A stretch of 64,000 nt of DNA from Acestrorhynchus altus (lineage: Eukaryota; Chordata; Actinopteri; Characiformes; Acestrorhynchidae): contig CM067503.1 of NCBI GenBank assembly GCA_034509495.1, positions 22,009,161 through 22,073,160 on the forward strand, read 5' to 3'. The position numbers and the translations under genes are program-made. Positions 49,493 through 62,470 of this stretch are shown piece by piece. Each line of letters starts with the position of its first letter. Positions within the stretch are counted from its first letter, which is position 1. The notes beneath the pieces are model-generated. The model saw only the letters and a list, made by a program, of their open reading frames with translations. It did no database searches and was not told where the DNA came from.

Positions 49493-51489
49493 TTACTCAC
49501 CACATGCATACAACTCTGCACTCAGTCAGTAGCACACATACTCTCTCCTGTATGTGACTGAGTTGCTGTAATGACTGCAGGGGTGCAGTAACAGAGGACT
49601 GGCAGTCAGTGGCACTCTGGGAGGAAAAAAAAAAAGAAAAGAAGAAGCAGAGTGGTTTGTGTGAAGGCACAGGGCGGCTGTATGGAGGATGGCCTTGCTC
49701 TTAGTGATTGTGCTGCACTGTACATGCTGTCGAGGTGGCGGGAGAGGTGGGAAAACACTGAGAAAGGGTGCTTGTTTATCTCTTCTCCATGTAGAAAGAC
49801 TTATATATAGTGGCATTTATCAAGTGGTGAGACACATTAGGCAGCAGTCAAAAAGTTAGTTCTTTCCTTACAATAACTGAATCATATTCATATTGATGCT
49901 TCACATACATGTAATAAGAAGAATAATGTGTCATCATTGCTACTTCACTCTGCTAGCTGTGCTATATAACTAGTGAAGCATAGAGGATGATGCTTGCAGG
50001 AACTATGAAATTGTGTACACATGTGATTTTGTTGTGTAACATTACTCTACAGTGTCAGCTGACATATTTCTTTCACTTTCACTGATGTTTATGTATCTCT
50101 CAACCAGGAATGCTGCGTAAAGTGTGTGCTTTAGGGCTGGATCAGTGTGCGAATTATACTTCCTGACAATACAAACTAATCCACACACATCTGTTTTTCT
50201 GCACAAATGTATATTCTGAAATGACATTAAAGAAGTATTGACTGACTACATTAAAGTCAGATTGTATTTAGCACTGATCTTTATTGTATTGTGTTAAACT
50301 GAATCCCAACAATATATTATTATCAATATTATACATACATTGTTGCGTAAACTTATACATTCTTGTTTAGCACCCATTGTGTTGTGTGTTTTCACATATT
50401 CTATAAAGAATACATCTCACACAGCATATTTACTGGCTATTTGCTTAATTTAACAAATTGTTGTACATTGATTGTGATGTGCATAAAAGTTGATTTTATT
50501 TTTTCCAGTTTCCAAAGTGAAAAGGGTTATATATATATAGATATATAGATATATGTTTGTGTATGCATATAGGACTGTCTTCTCTCCAAAATGCATGGAT
50601 TTAATTCTGAATTTGAAAATGAGATTAAAAACCCACTTCATATTCAAATGCTGCTGCATTTCTAAATCCAATCCACTCATCATGCACAGTGCTTCACAAA
50701 TATTACAGAAAATATTACTTATTCCTGATTTGATATGACAGCCATGTATGTGGCCCAAAAGCCACAGTTTACTGAACTGTGTGTTAAATAGTATGAATAA
50801 TTTGAAGTTGATGAGAGTCAAACAAGTTGAAATTAATTTAGGGGCCCATCAGCACCATACTGCATTTTTCCACTTGCTCTCTCACAGCTTAGAGGATAAA
50901 CATGTCTAAATATTTAGGCCGCATTGAAACCACAGAAGGACTCCGAGCATTGTGCAGCTATAATCCTGTCTGCAAATCTGAAAGGCTACAGCTACAAAGG
51001 ATTAAAGTCTGTGGTTCCTCACTTGTGATTGTAGGGGTGCCCTTTTCATAGTCCTGGAGAAGGAGTGGGACGTTTGTCCATTAAAGGCAGATCTAGCTCG
51101 TTAACCTCTGTCTGAATGGAGTGCTAGACCTTGAAGTGACGCAGATACATCGAAATGTCTGCGTGATACAAAAGCTCTCGGGCCTTCTGCTGTCTGGCTA
51201 TTATTTCTGAAAGCAGGATTTATGCACTGAGCTCATGCGTTCAGGTCAAATCCTGCACATGGTCTTTTTAGTTTTATTCACTTCTAATGCTAACGTCCGG
51301 TGGTGAAAAAATGACAGTGGATTACTGTGGTCTAGGATATTCAAGGGGACTGGCCAAAACCTCTGCAAGGTGTGTGTGTCTGTGTTTGTGTTTTCTAGAT
51401 GCTCCAGGCTTTTTTTTCCACATCACTGTGTTTACATATAAATACTATACTAATTCAGATTCCACAAGATGCCTTTAAAATTTGGGTCT
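49490..51489. other. Intronic, no gene recognised
   Basis: 50860-51260 has balanced composition and no repeat signature; it may be single-copy conserved DNA. Frames in this stretch show no motif. Confidence 0.4.
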
Positions 51490-51720
51490 ATGTTGATGTA
51501 ATTGCATCACACACTTCATGCATATTTTACAGGAGCACTTTCATGTTGTGAATTTCATGTTCAACCACATCCCAAAGGGATTCTGTTGGATTCAGATCTG
51601 GAGATTGGGAAGGTCAGTGGAGACTACTGAACACATTGCCATGTTCATGAAACCAGTTTGAGATTATTATTATTTTGTTAAATGATGCATTATCATGCTA
51701 GATGGAGCCATTTAAATGGG
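51490..51720 (-). mobile_element. Tc1-like transposase fragment
   Basis: On the minus strand about 51605-51540 reads PDLNPTESLWDVVEHEIHNM, the conserved block with the final catalytic Glu region of the Tc1 family whose terminus is TAATAAAGTGGCCAGTG. Upstream (minus) the DNAPCHKA-type block near 51690 is present in degraded form (ATAATGCATCATTTAAC). Inactive. Confidence 0.8.
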
Positions 51721-52019
51721 TAGGAAAAAGGGTCTGGAGTCCCAGCTCTAACAGACCTACTAAACATGTCGTTATGAAGTCACTAAGTTTGGTAGAAAGT
51801 ATCACAGCCAAAACCCCTTCTCTGCTCAACAGATGACAGCAATCATACGTCACTTTCCTGTCATCTGAATAACCGCACCCCTTTTTGTGTGAAAACAAAC
51901 CATGAGTCATATTACTGTTGTCAAATTGGGATTATTTGTGTTACTGCTATCATTCAGCAATAAAACAAAGCTACAAAACTAGCTTACAATTTTCTTTACT
52001 TCACCAAAGACAATAAAAG

Positions 52020-52145
52020 GAGAGATTTGTGGCTTCAAAGTAGAGAAACAGATGGACGACAGTCTGTAATTTTAGAACTACCAAGTGTGGTATGGTAAAA
52101 GGAGCTCATATATTAATGAACAGTGTAGAAACAATGGTCATAAAT
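52020..52145 (+). repeat. R5 repeat, partial, opposite orientation
   Basis: AGTAGAGAAACAGATGGACG, ACAGTCTGTAATTTTAGAAC and AACAGTGTAGAAACAATGGT match the reverse complement of 44580-44660. Confidence 0.7.
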
Positions 52146-52149
52146 TTGT

Positions 52150-52325
52150 GACTAATTGGTGTATGTATCCCGGTGTACTGAATCCTATTCTTTTGCCAAT
52201 ACTTTGACACAGGCAAGCTGCTTGTGCATTTGTACAGCTATGTGAGCTGTGGGTACAATTAAAGTAACCGAATGCATTCGGTAGAAAAGATGTCCACAAA
52301 CATTTGGACATATAGTATATGTATA
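52150..52325. mobile_element. Tc1-like terminal fragment
   Basis: Ends in AAGATGTCCACAAACATTTG then GACATATAGT, the terminal inverted repeat of the Tc1 family whose transposase pieces occur at 11.2, 24.4 and 63.0 kb. CTTTTGCCAATACTTTGACA precedes it. Confidence 0.65.
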
Positions 52326-53404
52326 GATTATCCTATGTCCTTACATCCTACAAAATGTGTGTGTGAGCAAGGTGAGGAAGCCAGATGAAACCATATCTTC
52401 CACTGTAAAGAATCTGTCATGCTGTAGCTGTGCTCATTCAGGCAGCACGCTTCTATACCTCTGGGGAAATATGCGGGCTCATTTCCACAATCATAATCTG
52501 AGTGTTCAATGGGAGATTATCCATATCATTGTGCAGAAATGTCCTGCCAAGCCCTTTATTACATTCAAACGGCTGCACTCGCAATCACATTCAACCTGCA
52601 TTGAGTTGTGCCCATCTCTGTAGCATTTTCCATAATGCTAATACACTATGTGCTCATCCAGTGTTTGTATTTTTATCCTTTATGATTACGGTCATGGTGC
52701 TTAATGATATTAAGGCATGTTTTGGCAAACAAATTTAGGTTACCAACCAAATGACAGAAAAAAAACAGGTTGTATTCATAATCTATGTCTCAGGCAAATG
52801 GGATGTTACTGAATTTTTAAGTGCCTCAGAGTTTCCAGGGCAATTTTAATCAGTATTGGGAAAACGCCTCCGTGCTGCTTTGACACAGTGTTGTGGGAAA
52901 AAAGGCGAAGACAATCCACTAATCCTTGAGCACCTAGTGAACAATTCAGCTGCTTCAGAGCAGCAGGCGGATGTTGGCTGGACAGCGAAGCTGTGCTGTG
53001 TCTGAAATGAATTGTTTCTGAGTGGTTACAGTTCATACAGTAAATACAACTTCTGTAAAAAATTTATATTTACTGTAATACACTTTAAGCACATATTGCA
53101 AATGTAGAAATATCCACTACTCACACCTTGAAACTGTACTGTATGATACTACAGTACAGATACTACCCATTATTCATTATTCGCATCAGAATGGCATACT
53201 ATGTAATTTATGAATGTATAAAACATGGACCAACTGCAAATTAGCTTTGGCTAGTAGCCATTTATGCACATGTCTTGTAAGTCTTTATTTTTGTTGTCCC
53301 CATATTTACCAGTGCCATCATGAAGCTCTGAGTCAACCATAGTGAAAACAACAAACTGAACAGCAGTTGTTGGCCAGCATAGGGTCTCTCTTTGTTTAAG
53401 TTTA
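52326..53404. other. Intronic, no gene recognised
   Basis: No domain or repeat is evident. The frame 52357-52623 shows no motif. Confidence 0.45.
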
Positions 53405-53796
53405 ATGGTTAGGTCATCTGCCAGCATGACCAACCTAACCAGGCTAGACAAAAAGTATGACCAAGCTTGACCAAGCTGGTTAAGCTGGTTGATCAGCTCA
53501 GTTTTCAATCAGCATTAGTTACTTTCTGTTGGAGTTTGATGATTTAGTCTACAAATGTGATCTTGTTGACCAATCTACACAGCTAGTATGACCAAGCCTG
53601 ACCAAGCTGGTCAATCAGCATGACAACCAAGACAATGCTGGTCGACCTGGTCGAACAGATCAAACGCAACATAGCCAGTGTTTTCATTACAATAACAGTT
53701 TTTCAACCACCTTGACCATCAAAGACCATCTTAAACTGTCTGAAAGCTTCTACCAGCAAAAAGCTATTCTTGAGCTGGATTTTTCAGCAGGGGTGT
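53405..53796. mobile_element. ACCAAGCTGGT-rich MITE
   Basis: Many copies of GACCAAGCTGGT-like near-palindromes (53400-53480, 53590-53640), ending in AGCTGGATTTTTCAGCAGGG at 53794. This is the pattern of a well-known fish MITE with CCTGCTGAAAAATCCAGCT termini. The left terminus is missing or too diverged. Confidence 0.7.
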
Positions 53797-54260
53797 CTCC
53801 AGTCTTTAATAAAGCATTTTAGTTTAGCCTTGTCATTGACTGTCAAAAGTCTGTCAAGTTCAACACAACTGTGTTTCAAGCAGTAAATGCTGTGCAATAA
53901 GGAACAATGCTTTAAAAATGAAAATAGTTATGTAGATATCATGTAATTTGAATTGCAAGTAACTGATAGGCAAAGTCATATGCAAATTTAGATTTTATTT
54001 ATTAACTTACTATGGCTGTGGTTTTCCCCAGTCTTTAGATTTGAGACAACATTTGACTCATGTCCAATTTGCTGACTCAAGTCCTCATTTCTGATAGAGT
54101 CATGAATGAATGGAAGGATAGATGTATAAATGTTAGATGTGTGGGTGGATATATGACAGGTTGATTGATATATGTATAATTGTAGATGGATGGGTGAAGA
54201 AATAAATAACTGAATTGGAGAATGGGTGGATGGACAGAGGGACTGACAGATGAATGTTTG
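53797..54260. other. Intronic, degenerate GGAT-type simple sequence
   Basis: 54110-54240 is rich in GATGGATG and GTGGATG words, a decayed tetranucleotide array. The minus frame 53988-54416 runs through it and the following palindrome and is not a protein. Confidence 0.5.
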
Positions 54261-54432
54261 ATCAGGGTAACCTACAGATATGATACACATATCATTACAA
54301 ACTACAACTACAAAAAGTATTGTTTTATATGTAATGTGTATCTTATCTGTAGGTTGCTCTGATCCTGATAATAATAATACAATGCCTTGAAAACAACATT
54401 TAATAGACCGCAACATATGGATCTCAGCTTCT
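54261..54432. repeat. R1 family end with inverted arms
   Basis: ATCAGGGTAACCTACAGATA (54261) and the reverse of ATCTGTAGGTTGCTCTGATC (54345-54364) are arms of an imperfect palindrome of about 38 bases per arm with a 29-base centre. The right arm continues to CTTCTAAGAGTTAA, the R1 right edge, so two R1 ends appear to face each other. Confidence 0.7.
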
Positions 54433-55807
54433 AAGAGTTAAATAGAGAAATATAAATAGAAGTAAATTTCATGATGTATTGGTTGTTTTGTTTTTTTCAC
54501 TTGTACAAGCCCAACCTCTGACCTGGTAAACCAATGCGGCCCTTTTAGTACAGATAAACAATAAAATAGATAACTAAAATAGAAAAGAGTTCCCAGCTAA
54601 GAGTAAAAATTCCCAGCTGCTGTCCCAGCTGAATTACTTTCATTTACAGGTATCTATGCTTAACAATTTTTTCATGCCTTGCATGCAGGTGTAGCATTTA
54701 AGTCAATCTATTTAAGTTAATTGGTTATGAGTGATGATATGAGGGTGTATTGCATAGCATGTATCTGATCAGAAATGAAATCATATTTCTTCACATCCAT
54801 GAAGTTTTTCCTGAAGTTTATGACACATTGCTTTCTACTTGGAGGTCACTCAGATTCCAAAAGCACTTTAATGAAAATTTCAAGGTAGCTGGGTTGTGTG
54901 GAAGAAGGACTGTGCTACACTTTATATTGTAGCACAGCATAAAACATTGATATGACTGTGAGTTTCTAGCAGAAAACAGAGGAAAACTATTCCTCTTTCC
55001 AGGGAGATATTCAGAGCTTCATGATTATCTCCAGCAATTTTATGGGTGCAGTCAAATTTATCATGGCTCAGCAAATCAGGGGCAGCTTCTAGCAATACTG
55101 AAACTTCTAGTCAGGAAGAAGAAGGATAGTGAAAATGTGAAGTGGACAAAACAACACCTTTAGTGAATGGCTGCTATAGAATGCAGAATGAAATTTAAGT
55201 TTTTGCTGAATGTGATCAAAACGGATATTGGGTTTATGGCTAAGATTCACAAATAGTTACAAAACTTTATCATACACATAGATATTGAAGGATTGGTTCA
55301 GCTTTTGGCAATTAGGAACAGTACAGGGCAGTTATTTACAAAATAAGTAATTTACCTATATTTATCTTAAAACCAGACTTTTATGCTGATATATAAGATA
55401 TTCTAGTTTGCACACTGCTGGAGTAGTGCAGCACTGTTTATTGATTTTTTCAAATTGTACTGACAGTGATATCACAAAGGAAATGAGGCATCCACAGCAG
55501 AAAGCAAGCGAATGTCAATGTGCCTTGTGTTTAGTAAGTTGGAGAAAATTCTGCGGAGCACAAAATCAGGCCTTGTTTTTAATTTCAAAACAACTACACA
55601 GATGATGAGCCACAGAGGCAAAATGATCATACATAGATGATACTGACAACCTAAATCCAGGAAATGTATGGACAGTTACTATCGAGTGCTACACATTGCT
55701 GAACATGGCACCTCTAGCAACACTTGGAGTAATGACCATGGAAATGACTATTTTTAGAGGAATCAGTAAAAGCACAAACACAACTACTGTAAGAAAATAT
55801 TCTCACT
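54433..55807. other. Intronic, no gene recognised
   Basis: AT-rich, no repeat or domain identified. Confidence 0.45.
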
Positions 55808-56115
55808 CATTCTGGCCAATTTATTGGAAACCCCTTGTAGTTATACCTTACATTTAGATGTTTTTAAATGCTGGACCAATTCTCAATCTATTAGAGACAT
55901 TGACCTGTGCAAAAGTCTCATCGTTTGTGGAACAGACTAATAATGAATGGATCAGAGGGTGTCTGGTCAACTGGTTAACTGGGTTCTCATAAACTGGCCA
56001 CTGAATGGAAGTACAAGGTAGATGTTTTGAAGAAAGTGACCAGTCAGTGGGATTACAAGATTGGTGTTTTTCATAAAGAGGTCAGTCAGGAGGAACAAGT
56101 GACAGGTTTCCAAAA
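55808..56115. mobile_element. Non-autonomous Tc1-type element with tandem end
   Basis: The left side CTGGCCAATTTATTGGAAAC and the right side ATAAACTGGCCACTGAATGG are inverted forms of the TAATAAAGTGGCCAGTG terminus. The right side then repeats at about 43-base spacing (AAGAAAGTGACCAGTCAGTG, ATAAAGAGGTCAGTCAGG). No transposase between. Confidence 0.65.
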
Positions 56116-57499
56116 ATAAAAATATTAAAAAGAAGAAAGACAATTGAGTTGAAACAGAAGGTTGGGAATTCAAATAAATAGAAGTACATGGCAGACACTT
56201 TGAATGAAGAACCAAATGGATGGATCTTCACGAATAGATTTCTTCTGTTCTTATTTAAATGTGGAGCTCTAAATCCACTTGCAAATTTGAGATCATCTAC
56301 CTGATTCTCTACTTGCAGGCAGATCACCTTTTACATTTCAAAGGGCTTTGGGAGTAATAAAACAAAAGTGGTGGTTGTTTGTTTATAAGTTGCCCTGTCC
56401 CCTTTGTGAGTAGCTGTGACAGGGTCTCATCCTCTCTCTCCTGTAATAATGCCTGAAGCGAGGCCTCTGCTCCTCAGCAGATGCCATCTCAATACACAGG
56501 CCAGGGACATTAACTTGCAAGTGGCTGCTGTTTGAATGCCATTCCCCATGCTCTCCTCCTCCATGCTGAATGTCAACCGGCCTTCAGCCAGAGCCATTTG
56601 TTCTTCAGCCATTTGTTTTTTTTTTCCAGGCCAGTGGAGGAAACCCAGAGACTTCAGCTCAAATCAAACAAAATTGAGCAAGGAATCTGAACTGGAACGT
56701 GACCCTCCAGGACCAGAACTGAATCACCCTTGTGTTGTTGTCCCTGAACTGCACATCTAAGCCAAGAACCTATTAGGAACCTTTATCTTCATTTAAATTT
56801 TTTGTCTTTAATGTTGTGCCACATTTAATGTCACTGTGAAAGAGAAAAATGAATCTTTGGCCCTCAGCTGTACACCCTCATGCTGAGTGACAAATTAGCT
56901 TTATCCAGACAATTACATTACCTCTTAGATTGTGCTAATGATACCTACTTTCATGAAAGTCATCAGACCACTGTGATATTTTGCAAATACTTGTGCAGTG
57001 CTGATGGACCTCCTCTCCTGCATGCCTCTGTTTGCCTTCCATGGACAGCCTGCTTGCATAACAGGCACTAATGGTTTTGTATCACTTACTGGGTGGCTGG
57101 CAGTCTAGCTGTCCATTTGCTTACTGGCTAATTTGCTAAGTAAACAGTGCATTCCCACTTGTGCCCCCCTGGGGCAGGGAAGCACAATTCAAAGAGAGCT
57201 CCTTGACCTGTTTTTGCATCCCTGGCAGCACTGTCCAGTACTACCGCAGGGTATTTTTAGCACTGTGGTGGTGATAGGTCAGCATGCTGTGACTGTGCTG
57301 CATTAGGATGTAATGGGAGGTGGAAAGGCTCTTAGGCTCTTAGCAAAGTGTGGGAGTACCAAGTGACACATTCGGCTTTGGAGAAAAAAAGGGGAGGCTT
57401 TGCACATCACGATTTACTTACTGTTGCTTAACCTTCTAAATCTCTTTTCGGTAATATTGAAACAAGCATATAAAGTGCAGAATCAAAACTTTCAATCCA
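56116..57499. other. Intronic; possible single-copy segments
   Basis: 57100-57420 has balanced composition and no repeat signature. A pyrimidine tract plus CAG at 56615-56632 resembles a 3' splice site, but the sequence after it ends in a MITE-like CCTCCAGGACCAGAACTGA, so it is not accepted as an exon. Confidence 0.4.
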
Positions 57500-58282
57500 T
57501 CCCACATTTGTAAGTATAAGATCATTGAGATTTTAACCTTTAGAACAATATTTGCATGATGTTTTCATAGTTTTATTCATAGATTTTAGTTTATTTTATA
57601 AATGTATAGATTTAGTTTTATTTATAGATTTATCATACTTTTATTCACCAGAACATTAGAAAAGTATTTATAGGAGACAGTCACACATGCCAGTGGATCC
57701 TAAGCTACTCAAATTCATCTTCATTTGAGATGTAAACATTTACAGAATTTAGATATTTGTATGCATTTGGCCGTGTTTTAATCATAAATATACTTGTGCT
57801 TAGTTTTTTTGTGATTATTCGTTTATAAAGAATAAATAATATTTAGAAATCCTGTTGGGAATTGAGTGTTTTTGAGCTAGAAATGTAATAATTTTGATGA
57901 TTTTGTGATCATTACATTGATTTTTGATATTTACAATAATAGGTTAAAAGAAATGTAGAGTAAAAGAAAGCAAAGAAGGAGAGGCAACAGCCCCTTCCTT
58001 CTCATTTTCCTCTTGATCTCAATATTTGGATCAGTGACATCATTAGCCCCACCCCCTCTTGCTGATCAGTCAGAGTCTGCATGCAGGTTGAGAATGTACA
58101 CATGGACACTTACTGGATTACTTAATGTGAGTTTATCACACAATGTTGAACCACCATGTTTAGATAGGGTCTTATGTGTGTTTCATGTCTATACGTTACT
58201 CTGATCCTTATGAAGTTATGAAGCCTGGAATACCATATGTAACTGCCCACAAAGTGTGGCTCTTGTGTTCTAAGAGTTAAAA
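57500..58282 (+). repeat. Dispersed repeat family R1, longest plus copy
   Basis: Has all R1 blocks in order: TTATTCACCAG, TAGGAGACAG, GATCCTAAGCTACTCAAAT, AATCCTGTTGGGAATTGAG, AATTTTGATGATTTTG, CTGATCAGTCAGAGTCTGCA, TGCAGGTTGAGAATGTACAC, and the right edge GTTCTAAGAGTTAA (58267-58280). No coding capacity. Confidence 0.75.
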
Positions 58283-59407
58283 TCACAGTTCTGATTAAAA
58301 TTGTAAGCAATATTTCTTGGCATCAGCATGCAGTATGAGTATTGATATTTGCATGATACAGGTGGAGTGCAGACCCAGATCACGTACACTACAGCTGAAG
58401 ATTATAGTGATGGTTTGCTTTATGCATTTCGCAAGCTGCTCAGCACCCACACAGTTTCCCCTCAGGATTTTGGCTTTTGTTTGTGATTTGGAGTGGAGGC
58501 CTGAGGGATGGGGGTTGCGGGGGTGGATGGATGGAAAGACTCAAGATAGGATGGGCGGGTGGGAAGCAAAAATCTAAAAAAACAAGATGAAACAACGCAA
58601 AAAATTGGCAGTTTATTCACATGTACAATTGAACAGCCTTGTTAGCACTGCAGTGTGGCGTGTCTTAAACCCTTTGTCTTACTTGGCTTTTGAAGGAAAT
58701 TCTCAAGGGCTCTCTTGTATGAATTGACTCGAAGGTGGCCCATTGATTGACAGATGTTTCCCTTGTATCCTGTCTCTGTGTCTGCTATCTGGCTGCCTCA
58801 CTCCTTCTCTTTTGCTCCTCCGTCCTTCTTTCCTCTTTTTGCTTTCTACTCTTGTCTGCGTGATCTTCTCTCTCCTCCTTGCCTATCTGTCTCTTCAGTC
58901 TCTCCCTCAGGGGCTGCTCTGCCCTGTCATCCTGCAGAGTAAAACAAACCAGTATAATAGTGTTTGAAATCTCTTGCTGTTCTCATTGTTGTATTTGTCA
59001 TGTGATGACCATATTGTGCATAAACTTGGCCAGGTATTAAGTCAGCTTCTGAAAAATAGATTCCTGCTGAGCTCAGTGTTGCTCAATGTACACTGAGATT
59101 GTGTGTGCAGAACAACTGAATGTCTTCCCTCTCTCATTCACCAAGGAGCAGTCATCCCCCCAGGCTACCTTCTCTCAGGTATGCAGCTGTGTTTTATATA
59201 AAGGTTCACTGTCTTGCCTCAGTATTGTAGGCTGTATGAGCAAGTCACCATTTGCTGGACTGCTGAGTGTGACTTTTGAGTTTTACTTATGTGTAAAATT
59301 CATTGTCATGTTCAACAGTTCATCCAAGAAAAAAATGAAGATGTTGCTTCAGAAGCGGTGTTTGCTATTTTAACTATATTTAACAATTTACACTAATCAA
59401 AATATAC
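58283..59407. other. Intronic; pyrimidine-rich block
   Basis: 58790-58915 is a C/T-rich stretch that leaves two overlapping frames open (58743-58967). No gene or repeat family recognised. Confidence 0.5.
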
Positions 59408-59545
59408 TACATCATGGGTGCACAACTACAGGCCAGGTTTGGAAGTTGCTCTACTCAAACATAACTACTTACTTGGTAATTACCTAACCAGAAGGATAAG
59501 GACATTGGGTTTGATTAGGGCAAGCCCAAAATGCAAGAGTTTAAC
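59408..59545. repeat. Decayed MITE-like sequence
   Basis: GGGTGCACAACTACAGGCCA, TAATTACCTAACCAG and GGGTTTGATTAGGGCA resemble a fish MITE with GGTGCACAAC ends. Strongly diverged and the right end is unclear. Confidence 0.4.
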
Positions 59546-61150
59546 TTTTAACTTAAGTAACTAGAAGTCAATAATTGAAACAGTTGAATTAAACTCATGT
59601 TAAAAAGCCATCTGTGTTCCAAACTTGCATTCCTAATTTGAAACAACATAGGCTATATAGTCAAATCAAATGCAGAGAAGAATCCCAACTAGACATAAAG
59701 TCATGAGTTGAAGTGAATATTTATCCCAATTGTTAAAACTTAAGGCAGCTTTTGAAATTAATTTTGTAAATTAAAGATGAGAATATTTTTTACAGTGTAC
59801 ATTCAATATATGGAAACTGAATGAAGTTAATGTGCTGCTTTTGTGACATCATCCTGAGTAGCTTTGATTGAGACAGCAAGGCTGTTACCTTTATTGATAA
59901 AACCATTTCAGGTATCAGTACAAATTGTTACAAACATGTTGTAACAAGAAAACACTGTCACACTCTAATAAATTGGCCAGCTGCTTGAATTAATATTTTA
60001 ATAACTGAGGTGACATTTATCCCCATTCTGATGTAAATGTAATGTAAATATTACTTGAAGCTGCTTGACTGTATTTGCAAGATCCTTAACAATAAATTGT
60101 TGCAAACTCTATATAAACAACTACTTGATTTAGTTTATTAATGTAAAGCTTGTTAACAGCACACATTGTAAAAGTAACTTTCTTAAAGTTCAGTCAGTAC
60201 ATGACAAACAGTGGAGTGAACATCTTGTGAAGTGCACAGTGCATTTCATGCTTTGCAGTGAGGCATTCTAACAGATACTTTTTCATGGCAATGTGCAGGA
60301 CAAAAGCATTGCCATAAATGTGTAAGAGCAGATAAATTACATTCAGAAATTTCTCAGTGTTGTAGCATCGTCTTTTTAGTGACCATGTAGTATTGTCTAT
60401 GCATGGTGTATTGATAGGGCCAGGCAGGAGTGTACTAGTTTTTGGCTTTAGTGGTGATAATCAACCACAACGGAGCATTTTCACAGAGCTTTCTGCCTTA
60501 TTAGTCAAATTCATCCCTGTGCCTAGAACCTCAATAAGGGCCACAGAAGATGGAATGCCTGTTCTGTCTGACTCTAACAAACAACAATACATTAACACTT
60601 GGGTACATGGGAATACATGTCACCCCCTCAGTGGATCTGACCCACATGTGGCTCATTAGATGTTATGTATGACTGTTAATATCACCAAGAATCCACAGCA
60701 GAGCCACAGGCCACATCTGAATATGTAATCAGTTGGCATTTATATCTGTCAAGGCAATATTTATACAGGTTGTTGTTGTTGTTGTTGTTTTTAAGGTGCT
60801 TCATTCTCATAATTTTGAAATCCAGGTTGCACAGTAGGAAGTGTGACACAAACAGGTTCAGGACACCTCTGTCAATCACACATTCACTGACAGCAGCATA
60901 GGCATACAGGTACAATATATTTGTGCATCAAGAATCAGGTGTAGTGGATTTGTTTCTAAGAGAAAATTAGAACTGTAAATTCAAATCAGATTTAAAAATG
61001 AGTTTTACCTCTAACACAGATTCTCACATCTGTTTAACCTATAAATCCATTGTAGTTCAAGCTACAAATTCAAATTAAGCTTTCAAGTGAAACAGATTTC
61101 ATTAAAAGTTTCTCTTTATTCTTTGAATGAGCTCGCTTCACACTACTTAT
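59546..61150. other. Intronic, no gene; small GTT array
   Basis: 60769-60790 is a short GTT run. 59555-59800 contains loose AACTTAA/TTAAGT words. The frame 60393-60659 shows no motif. Confidence 0.45.
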
Positions 61151-62060
61151 ACAGTACCAGTCAAATGTTTGGACACACCTACTCTCTTCAACCTTTAAAG
61201 GAAAATCTTAAAAAGTATGTCCTTGTCCAGACTTTTAAACCCAAATAGAAATGTTTTGTGTATTTAAAAAACACATTAACAATATACAATATTTCTGTTG
61301 TCATAGGGGTTTGTTTATTTATCATTATAGACTAAATATTTGGATTCATACAATATATTTTAATAGTAATTGATTCATACACCATATTAAGGTTTCCACC
61401 CAACAGGCCTGTATGCAGCCCACACTATAAATATATAAAGTCCTGTCAAGAGTCTGAAAAGAAACTCTTACAAAATAAAGTGCCTCTCCTGTTCTTTAAA
61501 AACCAAATAGGAATGTTTTGTGTATTTAAAAACATATGACCAGGTTTGCAAGGATTTCTTTATTTATTATTATAAACAAAATATTGTGTGCAGCCCTCAC
61601 TTCAGTTCAAATCCTCACAGTGGTGCTCCCAAACCTATTAGAAAAACTAGGACAGTAGAGACTGTTACTCCAACAAAGGCAGGTTAAACTCTTTTTAATA
61701 CCGTTAATTTCAGAATGAATGTTGTGTCCCGTTTTTGTCCATATTGCACATGGTGTAATTAGTAGATGATTTTAATATCAATATTAAAAGAAGTAGTCAA
61801 GTTATGTAATATATAATACATTCAGTTTGTGTGTCCAAACATTTGACAGGTTTGGCAGCACTATTGTGAGGATTTGAACTGAAGTGTGGGCTGCATACAG
61901 GCCCTTTTGCTTGGAAACATTAATATGGTGTATATATGCAATACCATTGAAATATATATTACGAACCAAAATATTTTGTTTATAATGATAAATAAAGAAA
62001 TCCTAGCAACCCTGGTCATGTGTTTTTAAATACACAAAACATTCCTATTTGGTTTTTAAA
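61151..62060. mobile_element. Composite foldback element with Tc1-like ends
   Basis: Left terminus ACAGTACCAGTCAAATGTTT then GGACACACC (61151-61179); the inverted terminus TGTGTCCAAACATTTGACAG lies at 61831-61850. Module A (61240-61427) and shorter module B (61497-61635) are direct copies starting CCAAATAG, AATGTTTTGTGTATTTAAAAA. Module C (61852-62060) is the same module inverted and contains both the part special to A (GGCCTGTATGCAGCCCACAC) and the part special to B (TTCAGTTCAAATCCTCACA). No coding. Confidence 0.75.
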
Positions 62061-62249
62061 ATAGTGTTCCAGCTCAGAAAACAACTAAAATTCACTTAGA
62101 TCCCAGATATTTGCTCACACAGTGCTATTTAATATATTGCTATTCTTATATTTAAATATATAAATATTTATATTTCAATTGTGTTTTTTACAAACTCAAA
62201 TTTGAGTATCCTTGGATATAAATGTTTTGTTCACTATAGTTGTACAGAG

Positions 62250-62470
62250 TGGTTATCTAAGCCTTTCTATCAGGTCAAACCAGTCTGACCATTCTCTACC
62301 AGTTTCTCTCATCAACAAGGTATTTTAGGCTGCAGAACCTCTGCTAACTTTATCTGTGTTCCACCATTCTATTTAACTCTAGAGACATTTGTGGTGAAAC
62401 TCCCAGGAAATCAGCAGCTTAAGAATTGCTCATCAATCTGATGAGATAATTTCACTACTCACGAAGAAAG
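62250..62470 (-). mobile_element. Tc1-like transposase fragment, N-terminal side
   Basis: On the minus strand TGGTAGAGAATGGTCAGACT and CTTGTTGATGAGAGAAACTG match the region near the DNA-binding half of the same Tc1 family as 51.5 kb (RMVRLV, ENLVDERN). Stops interrupt it. Confidence 0.6.

Noticed and set aside
56536..56760. Possible internal exon after TTTTTTTTTCCAG at 56632
   Set aside because: There is no matching donor, and the tail CCTCCAGGACCAGAACTGA resembles the end of a hAT-type MITE.
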